A DNA stretch of 64,000 bases from Mesodorylaimus sp. YZB2_4 (GCA_030248295.1 JASANH010001223.1:1-64000), one strand, 5' to 3'; counted from the stretch's first letter, positions 10,251 to 22,212 are shown. Notes: generated by a model from the sequence alone, not told the origin. Numbers and translations: made by a program.

Positions 10251-10378
10251 TTAGTGAAAGCAAAACGTTGATCTCGACTCGAGTCAGTACGTAAATTATT
10301 GTTAGTGCGTTGTTTTGTTAGATAACGAAAGCCCCCTTTGACGAGCTAACCATCAATCCTGAAATCACCTCACAGCAA

Positions 10379-11776
10379 AACCGTGAGAAGTTTCATTACA
10401 ATGGCTACACGTATGTTCGAGACAAAAAAAGCAGCGATGGCCGCTTTATCTTTTGGCGTTGTGACAAGAAGCATTGTGGCTTCAAATGACGCATATGGAC
10501 AACCATGAATGGCGAACTCAACTCTGAACGTGTGCCACATTCTTGCTCAAATACGTACGACCCCACCAGAGTTGAGCTACAGAAGATCCTCACTCAATTG
10601 AAGCGACGTGCTGCCACAACAATTGAGATTCCGGGCCAAATCAGGACAGAAGTTGTACAGAACGTTGGTGCAGATACAATGGGTCAACTGCAATCAACGA
10701 ACGCAATGAGAAAGACTGTCAATCGCATTAGAAAACGAGAACAACTCGCGCCTCCTCTGCCTGACAGCCGCCAGGCATTAGAAGTTCCTGAGGAATACCG
10801 CCGTTACGAGCCAACACCAGGACGTGTCTTTGAAAATTTTTTGTTGGCTGATTCGGGAGCCTAAGATCGTGATCGTGTTCCAATTTTCGGGCGACAATAG
10901 AAGTCAGAATGGAGCCAAGATAAAAAGAAAATTTTAATCGATGGCACCTTCTTGCTTTCTCCTCCACTTTTTGGGCAAATCGTCGCAACTCTTGCTTGAC
11001 GTGCCGGCTTTGTCTTTCCCGTTCTGTTTTGACTGCTCCCAAACAAAGCTGAAGCAACCTATGTCAAAATGCTGCAAATGACCAAGCAGATGTGGCCGCT
11101 GTTTAGTCCTGATGTCGACAATGTTGTATACAAGATTGCGATTCATAATGCTTTTCGAGCGGAGTTCCAAGACGCGGAAATCAGAGGATGCTTCTTCCAC
11201 CTGGTGCAAAACCTGCGCAAACACCTTGCTGCTTCTCAGTTGTTGCATCGAAACAGCAACGATGCGGACTTCGCATTGCAAGCGAGAATGGTTACTCCAG
11301 TTGTCTTTCTCCCAGAGCAAGACGTCATCCACGGATTGGCCGAGCTGGAAGAGCATCTGCCAGGCGATTTAGAACCGATGCTGAACTGGTTTACGAACAC
11401 CTATGTTTCACGCCTACGTAACAACGGCACCGTGCGCCTCCAACTTTTCCATACTCAATTTGGAATGTGTACTATCGCACTTTGGATGGTAGTGATCGTA
11501 CCAAAAACTACGCTGAAAGTCTCATCGCAAGCTGCAATTAGCATTTGGTGTGTCGCATCCAACGATATGGAAATACATTGATGGTCTCAAAAAAGTGCAA
11601 AAAGCTTTCGATGCGGATTATGAAAGGTTTGTCGCTGGTTATCAGCCGCCTCGTACATAAACGAGCCAAGTACGAGGAAGCTGATGCGCGGATTTTGAAT
11701 AAAGTTCAAAACTACAACAGAAACAATGTGATCGAATTTCTACATGGTATCTCGCACAACTACCGAATGGATTGAG
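10379..11776 (+). pseudogene. Mutator-like (MULE) transposase with FLYWCH zinc finger, decayed
   Basis: The N-terminal part has a FLYWCH-type finger: YNGYTYVRDK, then FWRCDKKHCGFK and PHSC. An in-frame TGA at 10487-10489 splits it. The same frame continues at 10505-10864 and ends near a GRVFENFLLADSG stretch. After a damaged segment, 11069-11581 carries the MULE transposase signature FQDAEIRGCFFHLVQNLRKH followed by a helical region. The end (HPTIWKYIDGLKK to HGISHNYRMD) is in another frame, up to 11776. At least one stop and two frame changes make it inactive. FLYWCH-MULE fusions are common in nematodes and arthropods. Its flanks carry oppositely oriented CTGGCGAT clusters. Confidence 0.85.
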
Positions 11777-11969
11777 GAACTCTTGATATTTTTTGAAAAT
11801 TCAATCGTTTGACAAATTTGTTGATCATTCACATTGATTGCACATTGCTCTCACATTCACATTTACTGACAGTGATTCTGTATGTATGTTTCACCAGAAA
11901 CAAATAAATATTTGAAGCGCCAGGGAGGTAAGAATTTTCATTTTCATTGCGGAAATCCAATCATTAGTG

Positions 11970-12195
11970 TGGTGGGTGGGTGGAGTGTTCTCCCAAGTGT
12001 AACCAAGCCTGGCAGGCGTAGGAGGGAGGCGGCCAACCGAAGTCGGCAGGACAAAAACTCCGACTGGCGCAGGCAAGTCTTGCGACTATACCTACGGCTG
12101 AAACATCAACCCGAGGGGTTGCCGTCTCCCAGCCAGGGGAGAGTATCGATTACTCTCCCTCACTCGCCATGGCCTACCAGGCACGAGGGTTACAC
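11970..12195 (-). mobile_element. SINE-like repeat, family A, copy 1
   Basis: This stretch shares AAGTCTYGCGACTATACC, AACATCAACC and AGTATCGATTACTC with copies near 20355, 24310, 40075, 41115 (inverted) and 56840. On the minus strand it starts with TGGCGAGTG, like a polymerase III A box. Some 45 bases later it has GGGTTGATGTT, a weak B box. A tRNA-derived SINE is therefore likely but not proven. Confidence 0.65.
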
Positions 12196-12330
12196 AAGCA
12201 GCGGCCATCGACAGCTCAGCCATCGCCAGGTAGGCCGCTCGCCAGCATGGCCACTCGCCAGCATGGCCATCGCCAACATGGCTGTCGTCAGGTCAGCATC
12301 GCCAGGTCGGCCTGCTCCGTTCCAAGGAGC
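12196..12330. repeat. ATCGCCAG-type repeat cluster, right of the MULE
   Basis: Several copies of ATCGCCAG and CTCGCCAGCATGGCC lie here. They are the reverse complement of the motif at 10134-10250. Together the two clusters bracket the MULE transposase. Confidence 0.6.
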
Positions 12331-12399
12331 ATGGCAAGGTTTTGACCATTTCAGGCTGGTGGTTGACTATTGCCAACTGGCGGCTGGCTACTTTTAGTA

Positions 12400-13918
12400 G
12401 CGATGCTAACAGGCTGTAACAAATCAGGACCTTGCTCTGCTATCCCCCATTCTTCTGATTCGTACGCATGTTCGTCAAATGATTCAAATAGATGAAAATC
12501 AGCTAAGTAGAAGTTCTCCACGGGGAACTGCTGCTCCTCCTGCTCGATAGCTGCGTTCTGCCCTCTCCCAGTGGTATTGGGGTTGAATGACTCTCTCGTT
12601 CCTACTACTACTTTGTCCTTGGTTCCTGATTTCTCCATTTCGTGGTTGATAACCCTGGTTTCCATGGTTTCCTGCTCTATTGCCTCTTTGATAGTGACCT
12701 GACTGATTACCTCTTTGATCACTGACCTGGTTATTGATGTCGATGAGTTCTTGACCACCAAGGCGACCTTTGGCAGCTAAGTACCATCGGCAAAATGTGC
12801 GCTAAAGATTTGGCTTTCCGCAATGCAGACAAGCCATAATGCCATTTCGTCCAAATAATTGTTTTGACATTGCCAATGATCGATATTGCTCGATAAAATG
12901 GCTGATGAATCCGCAATACGTACAACGAGCCCGGTGCTGATTCATCGATTGCTGTTGGGACGATGCTTAATTGTTGTTTCCAGATAGACCCACCTCGTCC
13001 ATTGCCACGATTTCCATCACCGCTGCCACCGTATGCCAGGTTGAGACTATTACTAATATCGGTCGGCAACGGGTTTCTCACGATTGACCGTTGTACTTCT
13101 AAAGAGGTCAAGGAAAACATTCTTTGATTCAGTTCAGCTGTATTTGCAGCTGCTACGACCTCGTCTAGATTCCTTCCCATATTAAGATATGCTGCTTTCC
13201 AAAGTTTATAATTGGTTTTCTCATTGGTCTCCAACCCGCTAACAAAGCGTTCTTTGAGTACTAAAGTCCCAGCTGCTCCCTGCTCGTTGCCATAGGCTTG
13301 TTGAACGAGTGTCGTCAAATCTCGTAAATAGTCGGCTACCTTTTAAGTTTCTTGCTTTTTCCTACTTTACAATTTTTGACGCCAAATTGCGGCTTGATGC
13401 GGAAAAACCAAATTAGCTTGCAAGAATCTCTTGGCTTGTGCGTATGTATTAACATTAGCTGCTGGTGCGCTTCTAAACACATCTAATGCTTTATCTTTTA
13501 ACGCTTTCTTTAGCTCATGCAAGCTCATTAACATTATTTCATCAGTTACGTCAGTTACTGAATTAGCGTGATACTCGAATTGATCAAACAATTTAGTTAT
13601 ATTTTGCGTGAGCTCACCAGTCAATGGTGAATTCTCCCAAATGCGATAGAATGGTTGGTGCATAGTAGCGTTGGCAGCTGTTAATGTTGAACTCGATTAT
13701 CCAAAAAAAGACCTGCCGAGCTTCTGCCATTCTTGGACTCGATTACCCAAAAAAAGGACCTGCTGAGCGAATGGAGAGGTCACTTTGGAACGGCACTCCT
13801 GGGTGGTAGTCTCATTGGCACCTATCGCACCTAGCAGAGTGGTAGCCTCTCCGGCAGCTATCGAACCTAGCAGAGTGGTGGCCTCTTTGGCAGCTATCGC
13901 ACTCAGAAATTCACTCAA
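12400..13918 (-). pseudogene. LTR-retrotransposon Gag remnant
   Basis: Minus-strand fragments read as Gag. The N-terminal part (13697-13918) has three near-repeats of IAAxEATTLLG. Next is a capsid-like stretch (13367-13663: LTQNITKLFDQFEYHANSV, ALDVFRSAPAANVNTYAQAK). It continues in 12731-13318 (LKERFVSGLETNEKTNYKLW). A zinc-knuckle-like CTYCGFISHF and CLHCGK follow in another frame near 12820-12930. Frame changes and stops show decay. No pol follows: the sequence runs into the SINE and MULE debris at the left. The LTR at 13972-14504 is its 5' LTR. Confidence 0.75.
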
Positions 13919-13971
13919 GCAGTAGGGTAGAGTCTCTCACCCTGGCTGATCCCGAAGCAGCCCCCCCACAA

Positions 13972-14504
13972 TGTGATGTGGTTAGGCTAAGAAGAACCTA
14001 GCCCTCAATCTTAATCACACCACACTCAATCAAGCTTATCCAACGTGCGTTGGTATGGCGAGTATCGCTGAGCTCGACGGACGCCGACAATTCGTGCCAT
14101 TCGATAAGAGGACCAAGGAAACCCAAAATATGCTGACGAAAAATAGCCTTTACTCGGAAATACGTGGCGCACGAGAATACACACTCCCAACATGCACAGG
14201 GCTCCTTCTTATATAATTTTTCCTCAGCACAGGCCTATAGTAAGACTAGTTGGTGATTGGTGCGGATAAGAAAACTGAAATGCAGTCTAAAGTCGATATG
14301 CAAAACAGAATAATGCACGCGACTATGCCTGATCAGTCGTCATGTAAATCTATAGAATGAAATCCAGTCAACGTCCAGAAAGTCTGATGGCAGAATCAAT
14401 AAGATGAAACGTGATCTATTCCTAATGACTTTGCTTGCTTTGATCCTGACATAAGAAGAGATTCTCACTCTACTTGTGCGGCAAATCCAAATAGCCATAT
14501 CACA
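13972..14504 (-). repeat. LTR of the Gag-remnant retrotransposon
   Basis: This 533-bp block starts TGTGATG and ends ATATCACA. It is repeated at 42354-42880 with roughly 80-85 percent similarity by eye. It contains TTATATAA near 14211, a possible promoter. Its position directly upstream of the Gag fragments on the minus strand fits a 5' LTR. The bases CCCCCACAA just before it are shared by both copies, so the true start may be a few bases further left. Confidence 0.8.
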
Positions 14505-14694
14505 CACGCCTGTGACGACGATGAAACAAGGGCTCTGACTGCCTCTGGATTTAAACGCTATTTCAATCATTCGCACCACAAAATGAACAGCGCAACCAGG
14601 TTCACCCAATCAAAGCACATCACCACATCACCATGTCACAAACACACCGCAGAGAACACTGACATATCGCCATCGCAGCATCGATTCACGTCAA

Positions 14695-15414
14695 TCACTG
14701 TCGGGTTGCTTGGAGATGTCCTTTCGATAAAGCAATACAGATTCCGTGGTCTTGTGCAGCACTGCTTTTAAGATTGAGCGCCATCGACGAGCAGTTCGTT
14801 AGGCGATACTTGAACTTCAGTTTCTTTCGAGCCTCTTCTGCGATCTTCACGACATCAACTGGAGGTTCAGGCTGGCTATCGGTTTCTGGTGCTTTCTCGG
14901 CCTTGTAATTCATGCTGCAAATGACGTCGTCGTCTCGAGCCTAAACAAACAAAAGCAGTGTAATGACACGAGAAATATGGAAAAGCCGGCTATCAACAGC
15001 GCGGAAGCTCACCTCGAGGTTGCACTCGACGATCCAGTCAACAACATTCTTTCTGAGCTGTGCTGGTAGGTCCAATGCATGGTCGAATCGGGCGACAGGA
15101 ATCGAGTCGATGCCCACCAACGAGTCGCCGACGGCCAGCCCGTACCACTGCACCACCGCTTGCCTTGCGCGCTCACCCACTTGCGGAAGGTTTTCGATGT
15201 TGCGCCGCAAGTCGAACAGTTCGACTGGTGTCTGCACAGTGTCGATCCTAAAGGCCGATCTCGTTAGATGGGCGCAAAAGTGTATTTATCAGAGTATACT
15301 TTACCTGAACAGCTTCTACGCACGGCCTGGCTGCGGCTTGCGGGGCCCGAGGAAACGGTATGGTTCCGATTCGGTGAGCGGGCAGCGACGGTTTTGCGAA
15401 AGAGTCAGCGCCAT
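14695..15414 (-). pseudogene. Unrecognised host gene, three exons, one premature stop
   Basis: Three minus-strand exons join with good splice sites and matching phases. Exon 1 runs from an ATG at 15414 to 15305 (GT donor). Exon 2 is 15247-15013 (AG|GATCGAC to GAG|GTGAGC). Exon 3 starts at 14940. Exon 1 carries an in-frame TAG at 15316-15318, only four codons before its donor. The protein contains ELFDLRRNIENLPQVGERAR, AVVQWYGLAVGDSLVGID and EEARKKLKFKYRLTN. I do not recognise the family. The stop suggests a pseudogene, unless exon 1 is wrongly chosen. It is wedged between an LTR remnant and a Gypsy fragment. Confidence 0.45.
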
Positions 15415-15946
15415 TGGGCCTTTCGACGAGAAATGCTGCTGGCCGAAAGGAGTGCGCCCGTTGCACGACACGATTCACGAACCATTTTCGACGCCTTCTT
15501 TTCAAGCTACCGATCCCTCCATCACGCGAGCTACTTGAACGAAGCCATGTTGGTCGGTGCTTGACTCGATGCCGAGTTCAGACCAGGTTTCCGTCACTAG
15601 CCTCGTCAGAAACGTCACGTACGGATCAAATATCATTTGATGCCTCGCCCTAAGACAGCGGAATCACGGTTACTTCTGATCAATCGATACATCCCCGTTA
15701 ATCAGCTCACTGCGCCCGATCGACGAACGCCTCAGGATGTAGATGGTAAGGCTGCGGTCGAGTCTGCTTGACCAAATACTCGATGCCATCGAATTGTGCG
15801 CGCGCCTGTGATCCCATTCGAAAATGGAGGGACGAAGTGTAGACGACCAACCAGGCAACACGACCACTCAGGACACGAGCCGAGTCCAGAATGGCGCCTG
15901 TTTGGTAAATGCATATTTGGAAGTGGACCAGTATACATAACCGCGA

Positions 15947-17515
15947 ATGGAAGATCTGTTCGCCAAATTGGAGGGTGGACAGAAGTTTACCAAACTAGAT
16001 CTTGCGGATGCATACTATCAGGTCGAAATGGATGAGAAGTCCCGCGATCTTTTGGTAATTAATACACACAAAGGACTGTATCGATTCGCTCGACTCCCCT
16101 TTGGAATTAATTCTGCACCGTCTATTTTTTAGCGAGTTATGGATATGCTGCTGCAAGGTTTGGAAGGTGTGGTAGTTTATTTGGACGATGTTCTGGTATC
16201 TGGCAAGGATGATGAGGATCACCTGCAAAATTTAAAAGCAGTGCTTCAACGATTCCGCGAGATGGGCGTCAGGCTAGGACTCTCTAAATGCAAATTTTTC
16301 GCTCCCTCCGTCCAGTACTTGGGACATATGATTGATAAACACGGACTACATGTCATGTCCGAGAAAGTGAAAGCCGTTCAAGATGCTCCAGCCCCATCTG
16401 CAATTGAGGAGCTGCGATCGTTTTTGCGTTTAGTAAACTATTATGGGAAGTTAATCCCAAATTTGGCATCCACCTGCATGCCCTTATACAAGCTATTAGG
16501 CAAAACCAAGAAATGGCATTAGACTGTAGATTGTCAGAAAGCGTTCGAAGCCCTGAAAGATGCATTAACGTCGGCTGAAGTTTTGTGCCATTTCAACCCG
16601 AGCTTGCCAGTGGGACTGGCGACTGATGCGTCTTCGTATGGCATAGGTGCGACGTTGTTTCACATTTTTCCAGACGGTAGTAAACGACCTATTTGCTATG
16701 CTTCGCGCTCGCTTTCACCGTCAGAGAAAAACTACAGCCAAATTGAGAAAGAAGCTTTGAGCATTGTTTTCGGCGTCACGAAGCATTCGCAGTATCTGTT
16801 TGGCCATACTTTTACATTGGTGACAGATCATAAGCCTCTATTGACAATATTTGGGGAAAATAGCCCACTCCCTGCTACTTCTACTGCAAGACTGTTGCGT
16901 TGGGCAATAAAATTATCTGGTTATCAATACAATATTATTTACAACAAAACGGCTGACCACGGGAATGCAGATGCCTTATCGCGCTTGCCACTTCCAACCA
17001 CAAAGAAGACTTCCACTGTGGGTGCTCATCTTGATGATTCGCCTGTTACTAACCGTGAACTTGCTAACAGCACAAAACTGGATCCTGCCTTGCAGAAAGT
17101 TTCACGTTATGTACTGCATGGATGGCCAGACTCAGGACAGGATGTGGAGGAAGAATTACAACCGTACTTCAAGAAACGGAACGAACTGATGCATGAGCAA
17201 GGATGTCTTCTCTGGGGTAACCGCGTCATCATCCCGAATTCCGGAGAGCAGTTTTTATTGGAAGAATTGCACCAAGGCCATCCTGGGATGGTGCGTATGA
17301 AAAGTTTGGCTAGGTTATACGTATGGTGGCCGGATATCGACCGTGAAATGGAAACTGTCGTCAGTACATGCGCTAAATGCCAATGTTCGCAGGCTGCTCC
17401 GCCACAAGCACCCATACACCCCACTGCCTTAGTGAGACCGCATGACTCTGACCGTCGTATCTCTACCCGCGTCGCGAAACCACAAATTACTTTTGCCCAA
17501 GAATTTGGTTATTGA
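15947..17515 (+). pseudogene. Gypsy-type Pol fragment (RT, RNase H, start of integrase)
   Basis: One frame runs from RT ([40 protein letters not shown]) through RNase H (LATDASSYGIGATLF, NADALSRLP) to the integrase HHCC finger (HQGHPGMVRMK, CAKCQC). Two TAG stops interrupt it, at 16130-16132 and 16520-16522; both sit where Gln or Trp is expected. After the zinc finger the integrase core is missing. The frame jumps to what looks like the usual Pol end (RRISTRVAKPQITF) before its stop. The element is therefore internally deleted and dead. Degenerate RT-flanking sequence may reach left to about 15660. Confidence 0.88.
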
Positions 17516-17522
17516 CGTTTTA

Positions 17523-17920
17523 TGTTAGGGTGGAGGAATGATGTGAATGCGCTTGGATGAGCACTTTTGACTTGGCGCGCACAGTTAGCTTACATGGTTA
17601 GCACGCCTATTGCACTCAGTTGGCCTTAGCAACGCTTACATTCCTCGACTGTCTGGCACAAAAAGTGAAGCCTTATTCCGACATACATTCCTCCACTGGA
17701 CATTGACTTATGTGGTGAAATAATATAGCTAGTAATTAATACCTATCCAGTGTTTCCTGAAATTAGGGTGCTATGCATAATCCTGTTTTGTACTTTCAGG
17801 GGATCTGGGTTTTCTTACTACGTTGCATTTAATCTGGAATAATAATTTGCACTTGAAACGGGGTTGGAGTCTTCCGCAATCTAGTTGCCATAATTAGAGC
17901 GGGGAATCAATCCCCTGGGG
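17523..17920 (+). repeat. Probable Gypsy LTR between Pol end and next Gag
   Basis: The block begins TGTTAGGGTGGAGGAATG right after the Pol stop and precedes a Gag frame in the same orientation. A pol-LTR-gag order is expected for tandem copies that share an LTR. Its 3' end and primer site are not clear, and no second copy of this LTR is in the window. Confidence 0.45.
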
Positions 17921-17929
17921 AATCGAAAT

Positions 17930-18530
17930 TTGAATCTTTTCCTGAATTTAATTCCAGGTCATACTCCGAGCGATTTTTCATTCCAGCAGATTGCGGATAG
18001 GATGACTCAACATTTTGAACCCGCTCCGTTAGTTGTTGCGGAACGTTTCAAGTTTGGGCAGAGGAAACAGGCTGCTACAGAAAAAGGATCTGAATTTATG
18101 GCGGACATCGAGAAGTTGTCACGTCATTGTAATTTTGCTGCTGATGCTGCGGACCCATTGAGTGCACGGCTGCTCGATCAGTATGTTCAAGGTACCTACA
18201 GTACAATCCTGACATTCAGAAAAAGCTTTTGCAAGAACCAGCCTTGACACTGGATCGTGCTCAAGAAATTACGGCCGCTTTTGAAGCTGCAGAGACAACA
18301 TCCAAGTTGTTGCAAGCATCGTCAGCCGCGCCAGAAAATGTTAATCAGATCAAGCGAATGCAGTTTGGTGACAAGAAAATACGAAATCCAGAATTGAAAA
18401 CCCAGAAATTTAGTCCATGTCAGCACTGTGGGAAACATAACAGTAATCCACAAACTTTGCGTATGTGTTCTGTACACAGCCAACTGAATCATATACACAC
18501 CTCGCTGAGTATACCCCTTACATAATAGGG
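17930..18530 (+). pseudogene. Gypsy-type Gag fragment
   Basis: The first frame (17930-18247) has a Gag capsid-like sequence (FQQIADRMTQHFEP, EFMADIEKLSRHCNF). The second frame, from about 18205, continues with EPALTLDRAQEITAAFEAAE and a zinc-knuckle start, CQHCGKHNSN. One frameshift separates them. The fragment ends in the satellite array. It lies downstream of a Pol fragment, so it belongs to a second, tandem copy. Confidence 0.8.
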
Positions 18531-18539
18531 TAATAAAGT

Positions 18540-20350
18540 TCAAATTATGATGCTTTCGATGCCCTTAGAGCTTGAGGGCCATGAGAAAAATTTACTCTAC
18601 ATATATCCCCATCATTCACTTTCTTGTCATACACACACCATGTGAATTATTATTATCAGGAAGTTATGTTGCGTAGTTTGAATCACGATGCCTTTGATTT
18701 CCTCGAAGCTTGATCGCTTATGAGGCCAAATTGCAATCTTTAGACATTTACTATTTGCTTTCTAATAATACACCATAAAATTACTGTCCAAAGACTTTTA
18801 ACATTCGCTTTGTCATCATACACTCACCATCTAGAATACCCTCCTCACATAGTAATGTCGAGTATTTCGAATCAGATAGCCCTTGATTCGCTCAGGGCTT
18901 GATCCCTTATAGGGAAAAATTACTGTCGATAGATTTTTAACATCCGCTTTCTTATCACACATACACCTTGTGAAATATCCTCATTACGTGGTTATAAGTG
19001 GTGGTTCGAATCATAACACTTTTGATTCTTAGTAGTACACGAACCCCATAAAATTTGCGTATAAGTTGATTATTTTGAGGACATTAAATCATTAAGCCTT
19101 TGATTTCCTCGAGGCTTGATCGCTGATGGGGCAAAATTACTTTGCATACATTTTAATCATCTGCTTTTTCATCAAACATACACCTAATGAAATATCCTAA
19201 TCACGTGGGTATAAGTGGTAATTCAAATATTTAAGCTTTCTATCCATAATAATGCGCAAACTCTATTGGATTTGTGTATAAGGTAATTATGTTGAGTGTA
19301 TTAAATCATAAAGCCTTTAATTTCTTCAATGGCCAATCGCTGATAGGGCGAGAGGAATGTGCATACATTTCAATCATCTGCTTTTTTATCGTACATACAC
19401 ATAGTAAAATATCCTAATCAACTGGTCGATCAAGTGCTTCGAATAATAAGGCCTTCTATCCCTAATAACACACAAACCCCATGAAATTTGAGTATCAGAC
19501 GATTATGATGACTATATTGAATCATTAACCCTTTGATTTCCTCGAGGCCTAATCGCCTATGGGGCGACATGAATGAGCATCGATTTTATACTCTGCTTCC
19601 TTATCACATGCACACCTAGTGAAATATCCTTATCACGTAAGTATGAATGGTAATTCGAAATATGAAGCCTTTTATCCCAAAAAATTACACAAACCTTATA
19701 ACATTCGCTTATCAGATAATTATGTTTAGTAAACTGAATCATTAAGCCTTCGATTTCCTCAGGACCTAATCGCCTGTGGGGCGAAATGAATGTGCATCCA
19801 TGTAAATCATCTGCTTCCTTATCATACGTACACCTAGTGAATTATCCTAATCACGTGGTTATGTGTGGTAATTCGAATGATGAAGCCTTTATTCCATAAT
19901 TATACACAAACTCTATTAGATTTACGTAGCGGATAATTATAATTAGTGTATTGAATCATAATGCCCCTGATTTCTCATGAGTCTGATCGCTGATGGGGCG
20001 AAATGAATGTGCATCCACATGAATCATCTGCTTTCTTATCATTATCTTATGTGTTATCTTATGCTTTCAGCTTGCGAAATATTCTAATCACGTAGTTATG
20101 AGTGGTAATTCAGATAGTGAAGCTTTCTATCCATACTAATACACAAGCCTGATCGGATTTGCGAATCAGATAATTATTTTAAGTATATCGAATCATGTAG
20201 CCTTTTATCTCTGGCCTTTTCTCTCCAGGGGCTGATCGCTGGTGGGGCGAAATGAATGTGCATCAATTTTAATCATCTGCTTCCTTATCATACGTGCACA
20301 CAGTGAAGTATCCTAATCACATGGTTATGATTGGTAATTCAATTAATGAA
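18540..20350. repeat. Satellite array, about 215-bp monomer, about eight diverged copies
   Basis: The landmark GATTTCCTCGAGGCTTGATCG and variants recur near 18697, 18891, 19103, 19318, 19534, 19753, 19970 and 20221. Spacings are about 194 to 219 bases, with a last unit lengthened by an insertion. Each unit also has TACACCTAGTGAAATATCCT and AATCACGTGG-like blocks. No coding signal is present. Middle units are the most alike; outer ones are more diverged. Confidence 0.9.
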
Positions 20351-20354
20351 GCCT

Positions 20355-20560
20355 TCCCAGGCTGCGGGGGTTAGATGACTGAAGTCTTTTGGGCAAAGCC
20401 CATTGACTGGAGGAAGGCAAGTCTCGCGGTTACACCTGCTACTGAAATACTAAGCGAAGTGGTTGATGTGTCCCAACCAGGGAAGAGTATCCATCTCCTA
20501 ACCACTAGGATTGCGCTCACATTGATATCAGGAACAGTCGCACATTGTTCCTTGGCACGA
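20355..20560 (-). mobile_element. SINE-like repeat, family A, copy 2 (diverged)
   Basis: This copy has ACTGGAGGAAGGCAAGTCTC followed by a variant of the GCGACTATACC block, and GAGTATCCATCTCC in place of GTATCGATTACTC. It abuts the satellite array. Just after it, at 20588-20611, is a short (CTGTAT)4 microsatellite. Confidence 0.55.
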
Positions 20561-21639
20561 TGATTCTAGACAATCTTGGCCTGTGATCTGTATCTGTATC
20601 TGTATCTGTATATTTCTGCAGCCAAAGACAACCTGTCCATACTAGGGCGCAGCACACAAAAATAGAAATAAATATAAGTCTGATGGCCTTCCAGTCAAGC
20701 GTGACAACCTATTCACGAAAGGGTTAAATATCCGGTGTGATAAGTGCCATAAGTGAGAACTCGCCTATCTCTTATCACACAAAATTTGGCACTCGGTGTG
20801 AGCTTTGTCAAGCCAATCGCTCGCCATGACCAACCCATTGACCATCATCTGCCAGGATTTTCTGCGTTTTCATTTAAACATTTTTCGACTATCTGCGATA
20901 TCAAGTCCAAGCTGACAAGTCTTTAAATTCCCACGTTGGCAAGTATTTTCAGATGAAAAGACAGATAAAACATTCCATCCCAGGTATTCCAGTCGGTCAG
21001 CAAAGTTATACTGTTTAAAGGTTTATATCCCAAGATTCCTGTTACTTGCATTACCCTGGATACCTAATCCCACATCGATACTATGTGAGCATGAAATCCT
21101 ATTGAATCCCTTGTGATTCGCGCATGCAAAACGCGTCCCACATGTTCCCATTTGGATAAGTTTCACAATTCCCGCATAGGCTATTGCGCGACCATGGCCA
21201 GGTTTCACCAAGTTATAAGCAAAACAAGTCAAAGTTCACAAGCTACAGGCTCACAAGTTACGAGTCCACAAGCGACTTGCGTTTCACCAAAATAAATAAT
21301 CCATTTGCAGCTTCTAGAGTTATGTACAAGTCTTGTTGCGGGAGCACTAGCACGACTGCGATCAGTTCGGTTTCATAAACTTATAGGCTCTCAGAAAAAG
21401 TGGGCGGAGACTCGTAAATTGTGTTGAATTTTCTACGAGTCAGAACGAGACTCGTGAGCTTTGTAGCCTTGCTGGTTTCTCACTTTCCCCGTATGGTTTT
21501 GCGGTGGATTCTTTTCTTTCCATCATTTAGCAGGTCACTGATGATGTCAGGAAACTAGAATTTGTCTGCCCTGCGAAAGGGGCCTAACTCATCAAAGCAC
21601 CTTGCCGCCTCAGCTTCCGAAAAATCAATCCGCTGGACC

Positions 21640-21950
21640 CTTCTGAATTTGGGCTCGTTCACAAGTGCTGCCTCCATCTTTCACAAGTCACTCTGTACAA
21701 CTCCGCTTTTTTACAAGAGCCAGAAACGTGGTGGTGAAACGCTCGTTATTCAGGCTTGTGGCTTACAATTAGTAATTGCCCGTAGTTCTCTTTAGATGCA
21801 ACGTGTTTTTACTAGACGGCCCACAGGTCCCTTGTAACCAGGCATCTCTCACGCTTGCATTTCTAGCTTGTGAGTTTGTTTGTGGTGAAGCGCGGATACT
21901 TGTGAAATAGACACTTGTGGCGCTTTTATCACTTGGAAGTGCCCCGGTTA
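21640..21950 (-). repeat. CACAAGT-rich dispersed repeat, family C, copy 1
   Basis: This segment aligns as reverse complement along its length with 44667-44982. Shared blocks include CATCTCTCACGCTTGCAT and TTGTGAGTTTGTTTGTGGTG. CACAAGT or ACTTGTG recurs many times within it. Similar motifs at 21220-21300 suggest the repeat extends left. It is non-coding and of unknown class. Confidence 0.7.
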
Positions 21951-22212
21951 AACTGCGCCCGTGTGGGGTGCACTCACACAAGATCTTACTTGGGATTCCG
22001 CTGTATCGCTTACGATTGATTACCAAGGGCGACACCACTGTGCGAATCGTGTGTGGCGCACTTCGGAAGTTAAGCCACGCTCCTTTTCGACGAATCATAA
22101 ATGCCAGTCGTCAGAGTCGCCGCCGCGAGGAAAGACAGTCGAACTTTTCTCACCAGAACACTTCATATCTCAAAACATTTGTATGCTCTTCCGAACTCTG
22201 AATTTCTTTCAG

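Noticed and set aside
16100-17515. Active Gypsy polymerase
   Set aside because: Two TAG stops and loss of the integrase core rule it out.
18540-20350. CRISPR-like array
   Set aside because: The units are about 215 bases, diverged along their whole length and lack unique spacers; the genome is eukaryotic.
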